64,000 nt of DNA, taken from positions 1 through 64,000 of the forward strand of contig UQDO01000007.1 in the NCBI GenBank assembly GCA_900539855.1. The letters are read 5' to 3'. The notes under the pieces were generated by a model, which saw only the letters and a program-made list of their open reading frames with translations, did not search any database and was not told the origin of the DNA. How positions within the stretch are numbered: the stretch's first letter is position 1; every line of letters starts with the position of its first letter. The translations under genes were made by a program, and so were the position numbers. Source of the DNA: an uncultured Oscillospiraceae bacterium (GTDB lineage Bacteria; Bacillota; Clostridia; Oscillospirales; Acutalibacteraceae). Below are positions 8,468 to 16,668 of this stretch, piece after piece.

Positions 8468-8628
8468 AGTCTGCAAAGCGGATTATAAAGGAAAAAGACC
8501 TCTAAATTGCATAAAATCCATTCAATAAAGTAATTTTTATGAAATTGAGCCGATTTTTTGGGACAAAATGGTTGCAATCTGGAAAATGTTGTGCTATAAT
8601 AAGCAATAAATTAAGTGTTTCAAAAAGT
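8453..8628. promoter_or_regulatory. proposed invertible promoter segment
   Basis: The segment lies between two inverted copies of a 32-bp site and carries a strong promoter that now points rightward, away from the surface operon. Inversion at the AG/CT centres would place its transcription start near 8474 pointing left, about 57 nt before the ATG at 8417. A lone TATAAT on the minus strand (8482-8487) without a good -35 is the only leftward candidate in the present orientation. The adjacent serine invertase is the likely enzyme. Inversion has not been observed; it is inferred from sequence. Confidence 0.75.
8572..8600 (+). promoter_or_regulatory. sigma-A promoter inside invertible segment
   Basis: The -35 TTGCAA (8572-8577) and the -10 TATAAT (8595-8600) are separated by 17 bp, with an extended TGC just before the -10. 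As given it directs transcription rightward into the 3' end of the invertase gene, on the antisense strand, through a hairpin at 8614-8645 followed by TTTTTT that could terminate it. Confidence 0.8.
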
Positions 8629-8645
8629 CTACCTTTTGAAACACT
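8614..8645. repeat. right recombination-like site of proposed promoter switch
   Basis: The sequence is AGTGTTTCAAAAAGT, central CT at 8629-8630, then ACCTTTTGAAACACT. In reverse complement the centre becomes AG, the same as the left site, so the two sites are inverted relative to each other, the arrangement that gives inversion rather than deletion. On the plus strand it is followed by six T's and may double as a terminator for the rightward transcript. Confidence 0.8.
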
Positions 8646-8648
8646 TTT

Positions 8649-9308
<660 letters not shown>

Positions 9309-9334
9309 CTATTTGTAATTATAGCCAGTTGTGA

Positions 9335-9796
9335 TGTGATCAGGCAGACGCGGTATGCCTGATCATAAATGTTGTAGATATTATTCCGATCATCGCAGGC
9401 AGTCAGATAGAAAACGAAAACATGTGGTTCCAAAAGGTTTATAAAACCCACCCAAAGGTTTTTATTGGATATGACCGCACCGCATTTTCGGGGAAGTTCG
9501 ACCCCGGACTTCGCACAGGCTTTGGTGAGACCTCCGGCAAAGACAGACTGCTTAAAATAACGATACCCGAAAATCTTGACTATGACGGTCTGTTCGACGA
9601 TCTTTTTGAACAATACACGACCTCGCATTCGCTTGTAAAGGTCAAGACCGTCAGTATGGGCACCTTATACGAGCTGCAATATCAGGTCGCACTGAAAAAC
9701 GATCCCGTAAAAAAGGAATTTCTGGACAGTATCCGCTGCCGCAACGGAAATCTCAATATAGTGTGCTGTAAAGAGCAGTCAAAGGATACATTATAA
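9335..9796 (+). pseudogene. 5'-truncated gene, DUF4956-like C-terminal domain
   Basis: The open frame starts directly after a stop at 9332 and has no start codon with a ribosome site; the first ATG is at 9422. It encodes a short hydrophobic stretch (INVVDIIPIIAG) then a soluble domain (IGYDRTAFSGKFDPG, LLKITIPENLDYDGLFDDL, RCRNGNLNI) that I associate, with limited certainty, with the C-terminal part of DUF4956 membrane proteins found near polyphosphate/VTC-type genes. The expected multi-helix N-terminus is missing, so this looks like a remnant. The break lies just upstream of the invertase, consistent with an insertion of the switch and surface operon or another rearrangement. Confidence 0.45.
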
Positions 9797-9808
9797 ATAG
9801 CAAAAAAC

Positions 9809-9842
9809 CACCGTTCCGGAATACTCCGGAACGGTGTTTTTT
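9809..9842. terminator. bidirectional terminator
   Basis: Perfect 12-bp arms CACCGTTCCGGA and TCCGGAACGGTG around ATAC are followed by six T's on the plus strand and, on the minus strand, by six T's (plus-strand A's at 9802-9807). It can end both the rightward fragment and the leftward gene at 9849. Confidence 0.9.
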
Positions 9843-9848
9843 CGTTTA

Positions 9849-10592
9849 TTAATAAAAGCTGAGATCAAATTTGCCGTTCTGCGAGCAGACATACCAATCG
9901 CCCTTGATCTTTACGATGTAAAGTGTGGTCTCATTTGTATCTTCGTCATCCTTGCCCTTTATGGTCATGTCAACATCGACCTTATATCCCTTGGTGACGC
10001 TCTTTTTCGGGATATCGTAATTGTCCTTAAGACCTTCCTGGATATTCTTGAGTTTCTTGTCCGAAAGCTCATCCTTATCGGTCACCTTGTACGATACCTT
10101 GACATTCTTGCCGTATTCGTCCTCAAGGCTATCCATAATATCGTCATAATTGTCCTTATATTCATCCTTGATATCCTCGATATCTACGTCCATCTCATCC
10201 TCAAGGTACTGCCAGTATGCCTTCGGGGCAAGCTTCTCTATCTTATTTACCTTACCTCTGATAGCTACATCTATGTAGTTATCTATTGCGGACTTATAAC
10301 CGCCGCCCGAAAGAGCAACGCAAAGCACTATTATCACGACAAGCAGGGCAGCAACCGCGCCTGCAACGATACCGAGCAGCTTTTTGTCGGATTTCACCTT
10401 ATTAATGGTATCGGTAACGGTATCACCAACGTTGCTAAAGACAGCCGCAGCCGGATTAGGCTGTACGGGAGCCCCGGCAGTCGGCTGAACCTCAGGCTGG
10501 GTCGCCTGTCCGCCTACGGGTGCACCACAGTTTGAACACACAGCTGCCTCATCGGGCAGCTCAGTTCCGCATTTTGCACAGAATTTGCTCAT
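9849..10592 (-). CDS. zinc-ribbon membrane protein
   Basis: The exact function is unknown. The 247-residue protein begins with a zinc-ribbon (CAKC at residues 5-8 and CSNC at 19-22), then a Pro/Ala/Gln-rich linker, one membrane helix (about 82-106, LGIVAGAVAALLVVIIVLCVAL) and an acidic exterior domain rich in Asp, Lys and Tyr (DVDIEDIKDEYKDNYDDI). Ribbon-linker-helix proteins of this type are common in Clostridia, often with DUF4878-like or lipoprotein-like exteriors. It has its own promoter at 10651-10679 and a terminator at 9809, so it is monocistronic. Confidence 0.8.
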   Translation of the reverse strand: MSKFCAKCGTELPDEAAVCSNCGAPVGGQATQPEVQPTAGAPVQPNPAAAVFSNVGDTVTDTINKVKSDKKLLGIVAGAVAALLVVIIVLCVALSGGGYKSAIDNYIDVAIRGKVNKIEKLAPKAYWQYLEDEMDVDIEDIKDEYKDNYDDIMDSLEDEYGKNVKVSYKVTDKDELSDKKLKNIQEGLKDNYDIPKKSVTKGYKVDVDMTIKGKDDEDTNETTLYIVKIKGDWYVCSQNGKFDLSFY

Positions 10593-10650
10593 GAGTAAAT
10601 ACCTCCAGTTTTATTTGTGTTACCTCAAAGGCTCACAATATGTTGAATAA

Positions 10651-10679
10651 ATATTAACATTTGCCGGGTCGCTTGTCAA
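10651..10679 (-). promoter_or_regulatory. promoter of zinc-ribbon gene
   Basis: On the minus strand TTGACA (10679-10674), a 17-bp spacer and TAATAT (10656-10651) form a good sigma-A-type promoter about 60 nt upstream of the ATG at 10592. Confidence 0.8.
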
Positions 10680-10722
10680 GAGGAAGCGCAAAATTAGTCG
10701 AAAATAGCGGCAAGAAAAACAA

Positions 10723-10753
10723 AAAAGCCGCAAACCTCCCGTCTGCGGCTTTT
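10723..10753 (-). terminator. terminator of split glutamate synthase operon
   Basis: On the minus strand AAAAGCCGCA pairs with TGCGGCTTTT around an 11-nt loop and is followed by T-rich sequence. It lies about 25 nt after the ANTAR gene stop at 10779. Confidence 0.85.
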
Positions 10754-10778
10754 AGTCTGCAAAAAGGCGGCAGATGCA

Positions 10779-11354
10779 TCAGTCTATTTTATATGTTTCA
10801 ATAACATCCTCCGCTATGTCGCGCTTTGTGCGGCGTTCGTCCATCGCGCGCTTTTCTATATATTTATGCGCCTCTTCCTCGGTATAGTCCCTGTATTCTA
10901 TAAGGCAGCATTTTGCCTGCGACACGAGCCGCAGCTCCTCATACCTTGACCGCAGCCTGTCGTTTTCCTTTTTGAACAGGCATATTCTCATTCTGGTCGC
11001 GGCTGCAAGCCTGAACGCGCTGTCAAAAACCGATTTTGACAACGGTTTTGCGACGGTCAGCGCACCTATCGTTTCCATTTTGGCGCTGACGCTGTCTAAA
11101 ATGTCGTTTTTCACGATCACAATAACACCGGCAGAGGTGTTTCTCACGGCAGCAGCCGCAAGATCCGTACCGAATTCATCGGTCAGCGGTGTATTTATAA
11201 GTACAATATCATAATCCTTTTCGGCAAAACGGCGCTTTGACTCACCGGCGTTTGTACACACCGTGACTGTCGAACCGCCAAGGCGCGAGACCTGCTGCGA
11301 TATGACCTCCATGCCTCTTTCCGAGCCGGACACTATCAATACGTTGTATGTCAC
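10779..11354 (-). CDS. ANTAR-domain transcription antiterminator
   Basis: This is a predicted RNA-binding antiterminator of the AmiR/NasT group. The 191-residue protein has a receiver-like domain (about 1-115) and a C-terminal ANTAR helix bundle (about 135-185; QAKCCLIEYRDYTEEEAHKYI, then KRAMDERRTKRDIAEDVIE). In the receiver the usual phosphate-accepting Asp is replaced: the strand reads DIVLINTPL rather than one ending in D, so it is probably a pseudo-receiver controlled by a partner or ligand. It starts 17 nt after the glutamine synthetase gene and is the last gene of the nitrogen operon. Candidate targets are the leader hairpins at 17785 and 18127 (inference). Confidence 0.88.
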   Translation of the reverse strand: MTYNVLIVSGSERGMEVISQQVSRLGGSTVTVCTNAGESKRRFAEKDYDIVLINTPLTDEFGTDLAAAAVRNTSAGVIVIVKNDILDSVSAKMETIGALTVAKPLSKSVFDSAFRLAAATRMRICLFKKENDRLRSRYEELRLVSQAKCCLIEYRDYTEEEAHKYIEKRAMDERRTKRDIAEDVIETYKID

Positions 11355-11371
11355 ACGTCACCGCCTCGCAG

Positions 11372-12667
11372 TCAGAGAGCCTTGAACACTTTATCAAGAT
11401 AACCTGCCTTGTCAGGGTAAGCGGAGAACCTTTCCCATTCGCGCTGTGAAGCGGAAATATAGCTTTCCGCAAGTCCGGCTGTCAGCGCCGAACGCACAAA
11501 CTGGCTCTCTTTCGAAAGCCTTATTGCCGTTTCAAGGTCGTGTGGCAGCCGCGCAAAATTATCGGCATTTGCGGCATCAAACGGCACAGGCAGGGTTTTG
11601 GACATCTTTATACCCTCAAGTCCCGCTTCAATAATAAGCGTCAAAGCCAAAAACGGGTTACAGGTGGCGTCGGGCCAACGGACCTCGATATCCGCAGCGT
11701 CAGCCGACGATGATGTGAGCCTTATGCACTGCCCGTGATTTCCCCTTGACCAGCCGATGTATGACGGCGCATCGTCGCCCGACAACCGGTCAAACGAGGC
11801 AACCGACGGGTTTGTAAAGCAGGTGATCTCTGCCGCGCGGTCAAGAATACCTGCCGCAAATGCCGCGGCGGTATCGGTGATACTGCCGTTTTCGCCCATC
11901 ACATTCTGCACGCCGTCTTTGGTCAGCATCAGCTTGAAGGCAAGTCCGTTTCCGCAATGATCTGCAAGCGGCTTGGGATAAAACGAAGCAAAAAGTCCGT
12001 TCGAGGCGGCGATGGTCTGCACGGTCGATTTGAACAGCACGCAGTTTTCGGCAGCCTTGAAGGCATTGCGGCGCCTGAAATCTATCTCGTTTTGTCCCGG
12101 TCCCTTTTCATGGTGGGATGATATCGGTTTCAACCCCATTTCCTCAAGCGACAGGCAGATCTCACGCCTTACATTCTCGCCCTTGTCAAGCGGCGCTATA
12201 TCAAAATATCCTGCTTTGTCCTGCGGTATACGGGTCGGGTCGCCGTTTTGGTCGGTCTCGAAAAGATAGAATTCGCTTTCAATTCCGACCGAGCAGCCGA
12301 TGCCGTATTCGGCAAGCTTCTTTGCCGTATTTTTAAGTGTACGTCTTACATCATATTCATAAGGCGAACCGTCAGCCCTTTTAATATCGCAAAAAAGCCT
12401 TATGACCTTTCCCCTCTGCGGTCTCCACGGCATGACGGTCAAAGTCTTAGGATCGGGAAACAAGCGCAGATATGAGTCCTCCGCACCCATAAAGCCGTCT
12501 ATGGCTTCTCCGCTTATAGGCACGCCGTCGCGGAAAGCCGTCGCCAGCTCGCTGTCTATAACCGACAGATTTTTGACGTTTCCGTGGATGTCGCAAAAGG
12601 ACATCCTTATGAATTTCACGTCGTTTTCCTCGACATATCTTAAAACATCGGCTTCGTTCGTAAACAT
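11372..12667 (-). CDS. glnA: type I-like glutamine synthetase
   Basis: This is predicted to form glutamine from glutamate, ammonia and ATP. The 431-residue protein has the beta-grasp N-terminus (about 1-95), the metal-site motif SVGIESEFYLF, the HHEKGPGQNEIDF segment for the second metal and glutamate sites, and a catalytic C-terminal half ending with IEVRWPDATCNPFLAL. The adenylylation tyrosine loop of enterobacterial GSI is not kept (DNFARLP), so control by adenylylation is unlikely. ATG 12667 has GGAGG 5-6 nt upstream; an in-frame ATG at 12703 has none. It lies between the glutamate synthase beta-helix subunit and the ANTAR gene, coupling GS to GOGAT. Some GSI-like proteins are gamma-glutamyl-amine ligases, which cannot be excluded. 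Confidence 0.85.
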   Translation of the reverse strand: MFTNEADVLRYVEENDVKFIRMSFCDIHGNVKNLSVIDSELATAFRDGVPISGEAIDGFMGAEDSYLRLFPDPKTLTVMPWRPQRGKVIRLFCDIKRADGSPYEYDVRRTLKNTAKKLAEYGIGCSVGIESEFYLFETDQNGDPTRIPQDKAGYFDIAPLDKGENVRREICLSLEEMGLKPISSHHEKGPGQNEIDFRRRNAFKAAENCVLFKSTVQTIAASNGLFASFYPKPLADHCGNGLAFKLMLTKDGVQNVMGENGSITDTAAAFAAGILDRAAEITCFTNPSVASFDRLSGDDAPSYIGWSRGNHGQCIRLTSSSADAADIEVRWPDATCNPFLALTLIIEAGLEGIKMSKTLPVPFDAANADNFARLPHDLETAIRLSKESQFVRSALTAGLAESYISASQREWERFSAYPDKAGYLDKVFKAL

Positions 12668-12755
12668 CTTATTCCTCCGTCTTAAAGGTTGGTTTTCCGG
12701 CAATGCTGCCGTGCTTTAATATGATTATACACTAAAACGCACAAAATGTACAGTA

Positions 12756-13481
12756 TCAGTTTGCGGTGTAAAGGCGTTTATACGGATTGTTTGTATCGGG
12801 GACAAGGACATAGAAATTCGAGTCCAGTATTTCCTTTGCGTCACAGCCGAAATGATGGCAGTATTCATCGACAAGCTCTTTAATTTCAGCCTTGTCGCCA
12901 TCTGAGGCGACGCGGCAGCTGACCTGCTCGGGCAGACCGGTCGGCGCTGCAGCGCTTCTTATAAACATTTTGCCGCCGTGCATACCGGTTCCGCAAAAGC
13001 TTCCTACGGGAGCCTTTCCCTTCTCGCAGCCCAACCCTAAAACAATTATCGTTCCGCCTGCCTGATATTCGCCGAGGAAGCACCCGGCTGACCCTCCGAT
13101 GACCAGCTTCGGCTGCTTATCCTTATACGCCTTCATGTGTATCCCTGCCCTGTATCCGGCGTTTTTCTGCACAAATATCCTGCCGCCGCGCATTGCGTAT
13201 CCGGTGGCGTCACCGGACGAGCCGTATATCACTATTTCTCCGTCGTTCATTGTGTCGCCGGTTGCGTCCTGCGCGTTGCCGTTGACCGTTATGACGGCGC
13301 CGTCGGCATAGGCGCCGAGCGCGTTGCCCGGTGTTCCGTTAATGGTCACCGAGACATTTTTAAGTCCTGCGGCTATATACCGCTGTCCGCAGCATTCCTC
13401 TATAAGAACGGAGTCGTCGCCGCTTTCGCGTATTTTTCCGTTCAGCTCCGAAAAGGTCATATTACCGGCTTTTATGATCAT
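12756..13481 (-). CDS. glutamate synthase alpha-subunit C-terminal (GXGXG) domain protein
   Basis: This free-standing GltB3 domain is the right-handed beta-helix that, in full-length glutamate synthase, is joined to the amidotransferase and FMN domains. The 241-residue protein shows repeated GG/GD turns (GNAQDATGDTMNDGEIVIYG, SSGDATGYAMRGGRIFV, GTGMHGGKMFIR) typical of GXGXG helices. Its ATG overlaps the flavoprotein stop by 4 nt (ATGA), so translation is coupled. Together with the products at 15163 and 16668 it rebuilds a complete glutamate synthase from separate polypeptides, an arrangement known from archaea and many Clostridia. Confidence 0.9.
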   Translation of the reverse strand: MIIKAGNMTFSELNGKIRESGDDSVLIEECCGQRYIAAGLKNVSVTINGTPGNALGAYADGAVITVNGNAQDATGDTMNDGEIVIYGSSGDATGYAMRGGRIFVQKNAGYRAGIHMKAYKDKQPKLVIGGSAGCFLGEYQAGGTIIVLGLGCEKGKAPVGSFCGTGMHGGKMFIRSAAAPTGLPEQVSCRVASDGDKAEIKELVDEYCHHFGCDAKEILDSNFYVLVPDTNNPYKRLYTAN

Positions 13482-14710
13482 TGCTTCGCACCGCCTAACA
13501 TCTTTTTTCTGTCAACATTCGAAAACGCCATGAGCTGCGGCTTTTCGGCTATCAGTTCAAAATCTATCGTATCGAGCGGCGTTTTGTTTCTTATAAGCCC
13601 TGTATATATGCCTGCTCTTTCGATATTGCCTATCATTATAAAGCCTATCAGTCTGCCGTCCTTTGTTATAAGTTTTTTGTATGTATCGCCGTTTTTATAC
13701 ACGCGTTCTTCTTTGCCGACGCTTCCTGCGGTTATCATATGATACCCGAAAAAGCCTATCGCGTTCTGCGGAATGGCATCTTTATACACGCTGTTTCCGC
13801 CAGCCATATTCACACCGCCCGTAAAGCCCTGCATATAGGCGTTGGGCAGTATGGCAAGTATCCGCCTTTCACCGCAGGACACGTCAAAGCTCTCGGTGCA
13901 GTCGCCTGCGGCATATATTCCGTCTAGGCTTGTGGCGCAGCGTTCGTCGGTCACTATTCCTCTTTCCACCCTGCCGCCGGCATCTTTTACAAGCGACACA
14001 TTGGGGCGGACGCCGACCGCCGTTACGAGCACGTCAAATCCGATCTCTTTTCCGCCCTTGGTAAAGGCTGTACCGTTTTCATACTTCACGACGCAGTCGG
14101 AAAGTATGAACTTAACGCCGTGCGCTTCGATGTGCTTTTTCACAAGCTCTGCGCCGTACCCGTCAAGCACCGACGGCATCACGCGGTCGGCAAGATCAAT
14201 GACCGTGATGCTGCCGCACAAGTCCCGTATTCCCTCAACGCATTTAAGACCTATCAGTCCGGCACCTACGACCAGCACCCTCGACTCCGGAGTCAAGGCG
14301 TCACGCAGAGCCTTTGCGGAATCAAGTGTCATGAAGGTGAATTTGTTTTCTACCCCATCATACCCTTCTGCCGGCGGCAAAAACGGAGACGAGCCTGTTG
14401 CCACCATAAGCCGGTCGTATTTTATATGTATTCCGCTGACCGTCACGACCTGCTTTTTCTGGGTATCGATCGTTTCAACCGTTTCGCCGAGCAGCGTATC
14501 GACATTGTTGTCACTGTAAAAGCTGTCGGGTCGGTATTTCATGCGGTCTTCGGTCGTTTTTCCGCACAGCAGATACGATATCAGCGGTCTTGAATAGGCG
14601 TGGTGCTTTTCGTCGGATATAACCGTTATTTTGCCGGTCTTATCGACCGTGCGTATACCCTCGATGCAGCCGACCGCCGCGGTGGAATTGCCTATTATGA
14701 CATACTCCAT
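13478..14710 (-). CDS. FAD-dependent NAD(P)H oxidoreductase of glutamate synthase cluster
   Basis: This 410-residue flavoprotein of the pyridine nucleotide-disulfide oxidoreductase class (NADH oxidase/rubredoxin reductase-like) would supply electrons to the split glutamate synthase. The N-terminal FAD fold starts YVIIGNSTAAVGCIEG; the NAD fold is near residues 145-175 (VLVVGAGLIGLKCVEGI); the second FAD motif is YAAGDCTE near 270. The CxxC redox pair of disulfide reductases is absent. ATP-GRASP or GltD-type iron-sulfur sequences are also absent, so the neighbouring ferredoxin probably relays electrons. Only 6 nt separate it from the ferredoxin gene and it overlaps gltB3 by 4 nt. Confidence 0.88.
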   Translation of the reverse strand: MEYVIIGNSTAAVGCIEGIRTVDKTGKITVISDEKHHAYSRPLISYLLCGKTTEDRMKYRPDSFYSDNNVDTLLGETVETIDTQKKQVVTVSGIHIKYDRLMVATGSSPFLPPAEGYDGVENKFTFMTLDSAKALRDALTPESRVLVVGAGLIGLKCVEGIRDLCGSITVIDLADRVMPSVLDGYGAELVKKHIEAHGVKFILSDCVVKYENGTAFTKGGKEIGFDVLVTAVGVRPNVSLVKDAGGRVERGIVTDERCATSLDGIYAAGDCTESFDVSCGERRILAILPNAYMQGFTGGVNMAGGNSVYKDAIPQNAIGFFGYHMITAGSVGKEERVYKNGDTYKKLITKDGRLIGFIMIGNIERAGIYTGLIRNKTPLDTIDFELIAEKPQLMAFSNVDRKKMLGGAKQ

Positions 14711-14716
14711 ATACTG

Positions 14717-15166
14717 TCACCTCTCTTCAAATACTATCGCCCCGTTAGGGCATCCTTCTACGCACGCCGGCTTTTTGCCGTTTGCCGTGCAAAGTTCGCA
14801 CTTCTGCGCCGCGTGACCGTCGCTGTCCGGCATTACCGCTCCGTACGGGCACATGGCAACACAGGTGTAGCAGCCGACGCATTTATTTTTATCTATCACA
14901 ACGGTGCCTGTTTCATCCCTTGATATGGCTCCGGCTATGCATCCTTTCATACATAGCGGATCGTCGCAATGGCGGCAGCTGACGGCAAAATGTATATCGT
15001 GCGCCGCGTCGTCCTCAACTCTTACCCTCGGATTTATCCTGACTCCCTTCAGCTTTGTCATACTGTCAAGCCCCGAATTGCTGAATTCACAGTTATATTC
15101 GCAAAGGTGACATCCAAGGCACCATTTTTCGTTTACATATACTCTTTTCACTGTCAGCACCCTCAT
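14717..15166 (-). CDS. 4Fe-4S ferredoxin of HycB/DmsB type
   Basis: This is an electron-transfer protein of 149 residues with four Cys clusters: CLGCHLCEYNC, CRHCDDPLCMKGC, CVGCYTCVAMCPYGA and CELC...CVEGCPNGA. That cysteine layout allows three to four [4Fe-4S] clusters, as in HycB/DmsB-like subunits. Its ATG overlaps the GltB2 stop (ATGA), and the flavoprotein follows after 6 nt, so it likely links the FAD protein to the FMN-containing synthase subunit. Confidence 0.9.
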   Translation of the reverse strand: MRVLTVKRVYVNEKWCLGCHLCEYNCEFSNSGLDSMTKLKGVRINPRVRVEDDAAHDIHFAVSCRHCDDPLCMKGCIAGAISRDETGTVVIDKNKCVGCYTCVAMCPYGAVMPDSDGHAAQKCELCTANGKKPACVEGCPNGAIVFEER

Positions 15167-16668
15167 TCGCCGGCATGCTTTATGCCGAGTATTTCAAGCT
15201 CTTTGTCGCTCAGTCCCACACCGCGCAGCATGAGACGGTTGCCGCGCAGGGATTCGAGCGAGTTAATACCCATGCCGCCCATCATTTCCTTTATCTCATG
15301 CGTCCATGCCTCGACGAGGTTGACAAGTCTCTTGTAGCCGATATCGGGATTGAGGCGCTTTACAAGGTCGGGCCGCTGTGTGGCTATGCCCCAGTTGCAT
15401 TTGCCGGTCTGGCAGGTGCGGCAGAGATGGCATCCCAATGACAGCAGTGCCGCCGTTCCGATGTAACAGGCGTCCGCGCCGAGCGCGATAGCCTTTACGA
15501 CATCAGCGCTGCTCCTTATAGAGCCGGCGACCACCACCGACACATTGTTCCTTATACCTTCGTCGCGCAGTCTGCTGTCGACGCTTGCAAGGGCAAGCTC
15601 TATCGGGATACCCACATTGTCCCTTATTCTTGTGGGCGCCGCTCCGGTGCCGCCGCGGAAGCCGTCTATTGCTATTATATCGGCGCCGCTTCTTGCAATA
15701 CCGCTCGCGATTGCCGCGACATTGTGAACTGCGGCGATCTTAACGATGATCGGCTTTTTATATTCCGTAGCCTCTTTCAGCGAAAACACCAGCTGGCGCA
15801 GATCCTCAATGGAATAAATATCGTGGTGCGGTGCCGGCGAGATCGCGTCCGAGCCCTCCGGTATCATACGGGTGCGCGATACGTCTCCAACTATCTTGGT
15901 ACCGGGCAGATGACCGCCGATACCCGGCTTTGCGCCCTGACCCATTTTTATCTCGACCGCGGCGCCTGCCTCAAGGTAATCCTTATGAACGCCGAAGCGT
16001 CCCGACGCGACCTGCACTATGGTGTTCGGACCGTAGGCGTAAAAATCCTCATGCAGTCCGCCCTCACCGGTGTTGTAATATATCCCAAGCTCGCTTGCCG
16101 CACGGGCAAGGCTTTCGTGGGCGTTGTAGCTTATTGAACCGTAAGACATGGCTGAAAACATTATGGGAGTGCTGAGCTCAAGCCTCGGCGGCAGCTTTGT
16201 TATCAGCTTTCCGTCCTTGTCACGCCTTATTTCCGACGGCTTTGCGCCGAGGAAGGTTCTTGTTTCCATTGGCTCTCTGAGCGGATCTATGGACGGGTTG
16301 GTGACCTGTGAGGCATTAATAAGTATCCTGTCCCAGTAGACCGGCAGCGGATTGGGGTTGCCCATTGACGAGAGCAGCACACCGCCGGTCGATGCCTGAC
16401 GGTAGACCTCCTCTATGAGCTGCTTTGACCAGTTGGCGTTTTCTCTGAAGGTGTTATCAGACTTCACGACCTTGAGTGCCCTTGTAGGACACAGCGAAAC
16501 GCAGCGGTGACAGGCGACGCATGACTTGCTGTCGGAAAACATTTTGTCAAGACCGGCATCGTATCTATGTACGTTATTGGAGCACTGCCGCTCGCATACG
16601 CGGCATCCGATACATTTGTCGGCATCTCTTACTATCTCAAATTCCGGGTATATATAGTTCACAGCCAT
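15163..16668 (-). CDS. glutamate synthase FMN domain with N-terminal ferredoxin
   Basis: This is the catalytic core of glutamate synthase, which makes two glutamates from 2-oxoglutarate and glutamine-derived ammonia. The 501-residue protein has two [4Fe-4S] motifs at the N-terminus (CIGCRVCERQC near 18-28 and CVACHRCVSLCPTRAL near 52-67), then the FMN-binding barrel (about 140-480; MSYGSISYNAHE, GQGAKPGIGGHLPG, IDGFRGGTGAAP) and the iron-sulfur Cys set CHLCRTCQTGKC near 418. It lacks the amidotransferase and beta-helix domains, which are encoded separately at 16668 and 12756. Its ATG overlaps the preceding stop (TAATG). Confidence 0.93.
   Translation of the reverse strand: MAVNYIYPEFEIVRDADKCIGCRVCERQCSNNVHRYDAGLDKMFSDSKSCVACHRCVSLCPTRALKVVKSDNTFRENANWSKQLIEEVYRQASTGGVLLSSMGNPNPLPVYWDRILINASQVTNPSIDPLREPMETRTFLGAKPSEIRRDKDGKLITKLPPRLELSTPIMFSAMSYGSISYNAHESLARAASELGIYYNTGEGGLHEDFYAYGPNTIVQVASGRFGVHKDYLEAGAAVEIKMGQGAKPGIGGHLPGTKIVGDVSRTRMIPEGSDAISPAPHHDIYSIEDLRQLVFSLKEATEYKKPIIVKIAAVHNVAAIASGIARSGADIIAIDGFRGGTGAAPTRIRDNVGIPIELALASVDSRLRDEGIRNNVSVVVAGSIRSSADVVKAIALGADACYIGTAALLSLGCHLCRTCQTGKCNWGIATQRPDLVKRLNPDIGYKRLVNLVEAWTHEIKEMMGGMGINSLESLRGNRLMLRGVGLSDKELEILGIKHAGE

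Noticed and set aside
8614..8645. Right 32-bp repeat as an ordinary intrinsic terminator only
   Set aside because: It could terminate rightward transcription, but its close match to the left site (which lacks T's), the identical two-base centre in inverted orientation and the adjacent invertase make a recombination site the better explanation.
12668..12755. Small hairpin CGGCA-GCAT-TGCCG upstream of the GSI gene as an ANTAR target
   Set aside because: The loop does not have the A1 and G4 hexaloop pattern, and only one hairpin is present.
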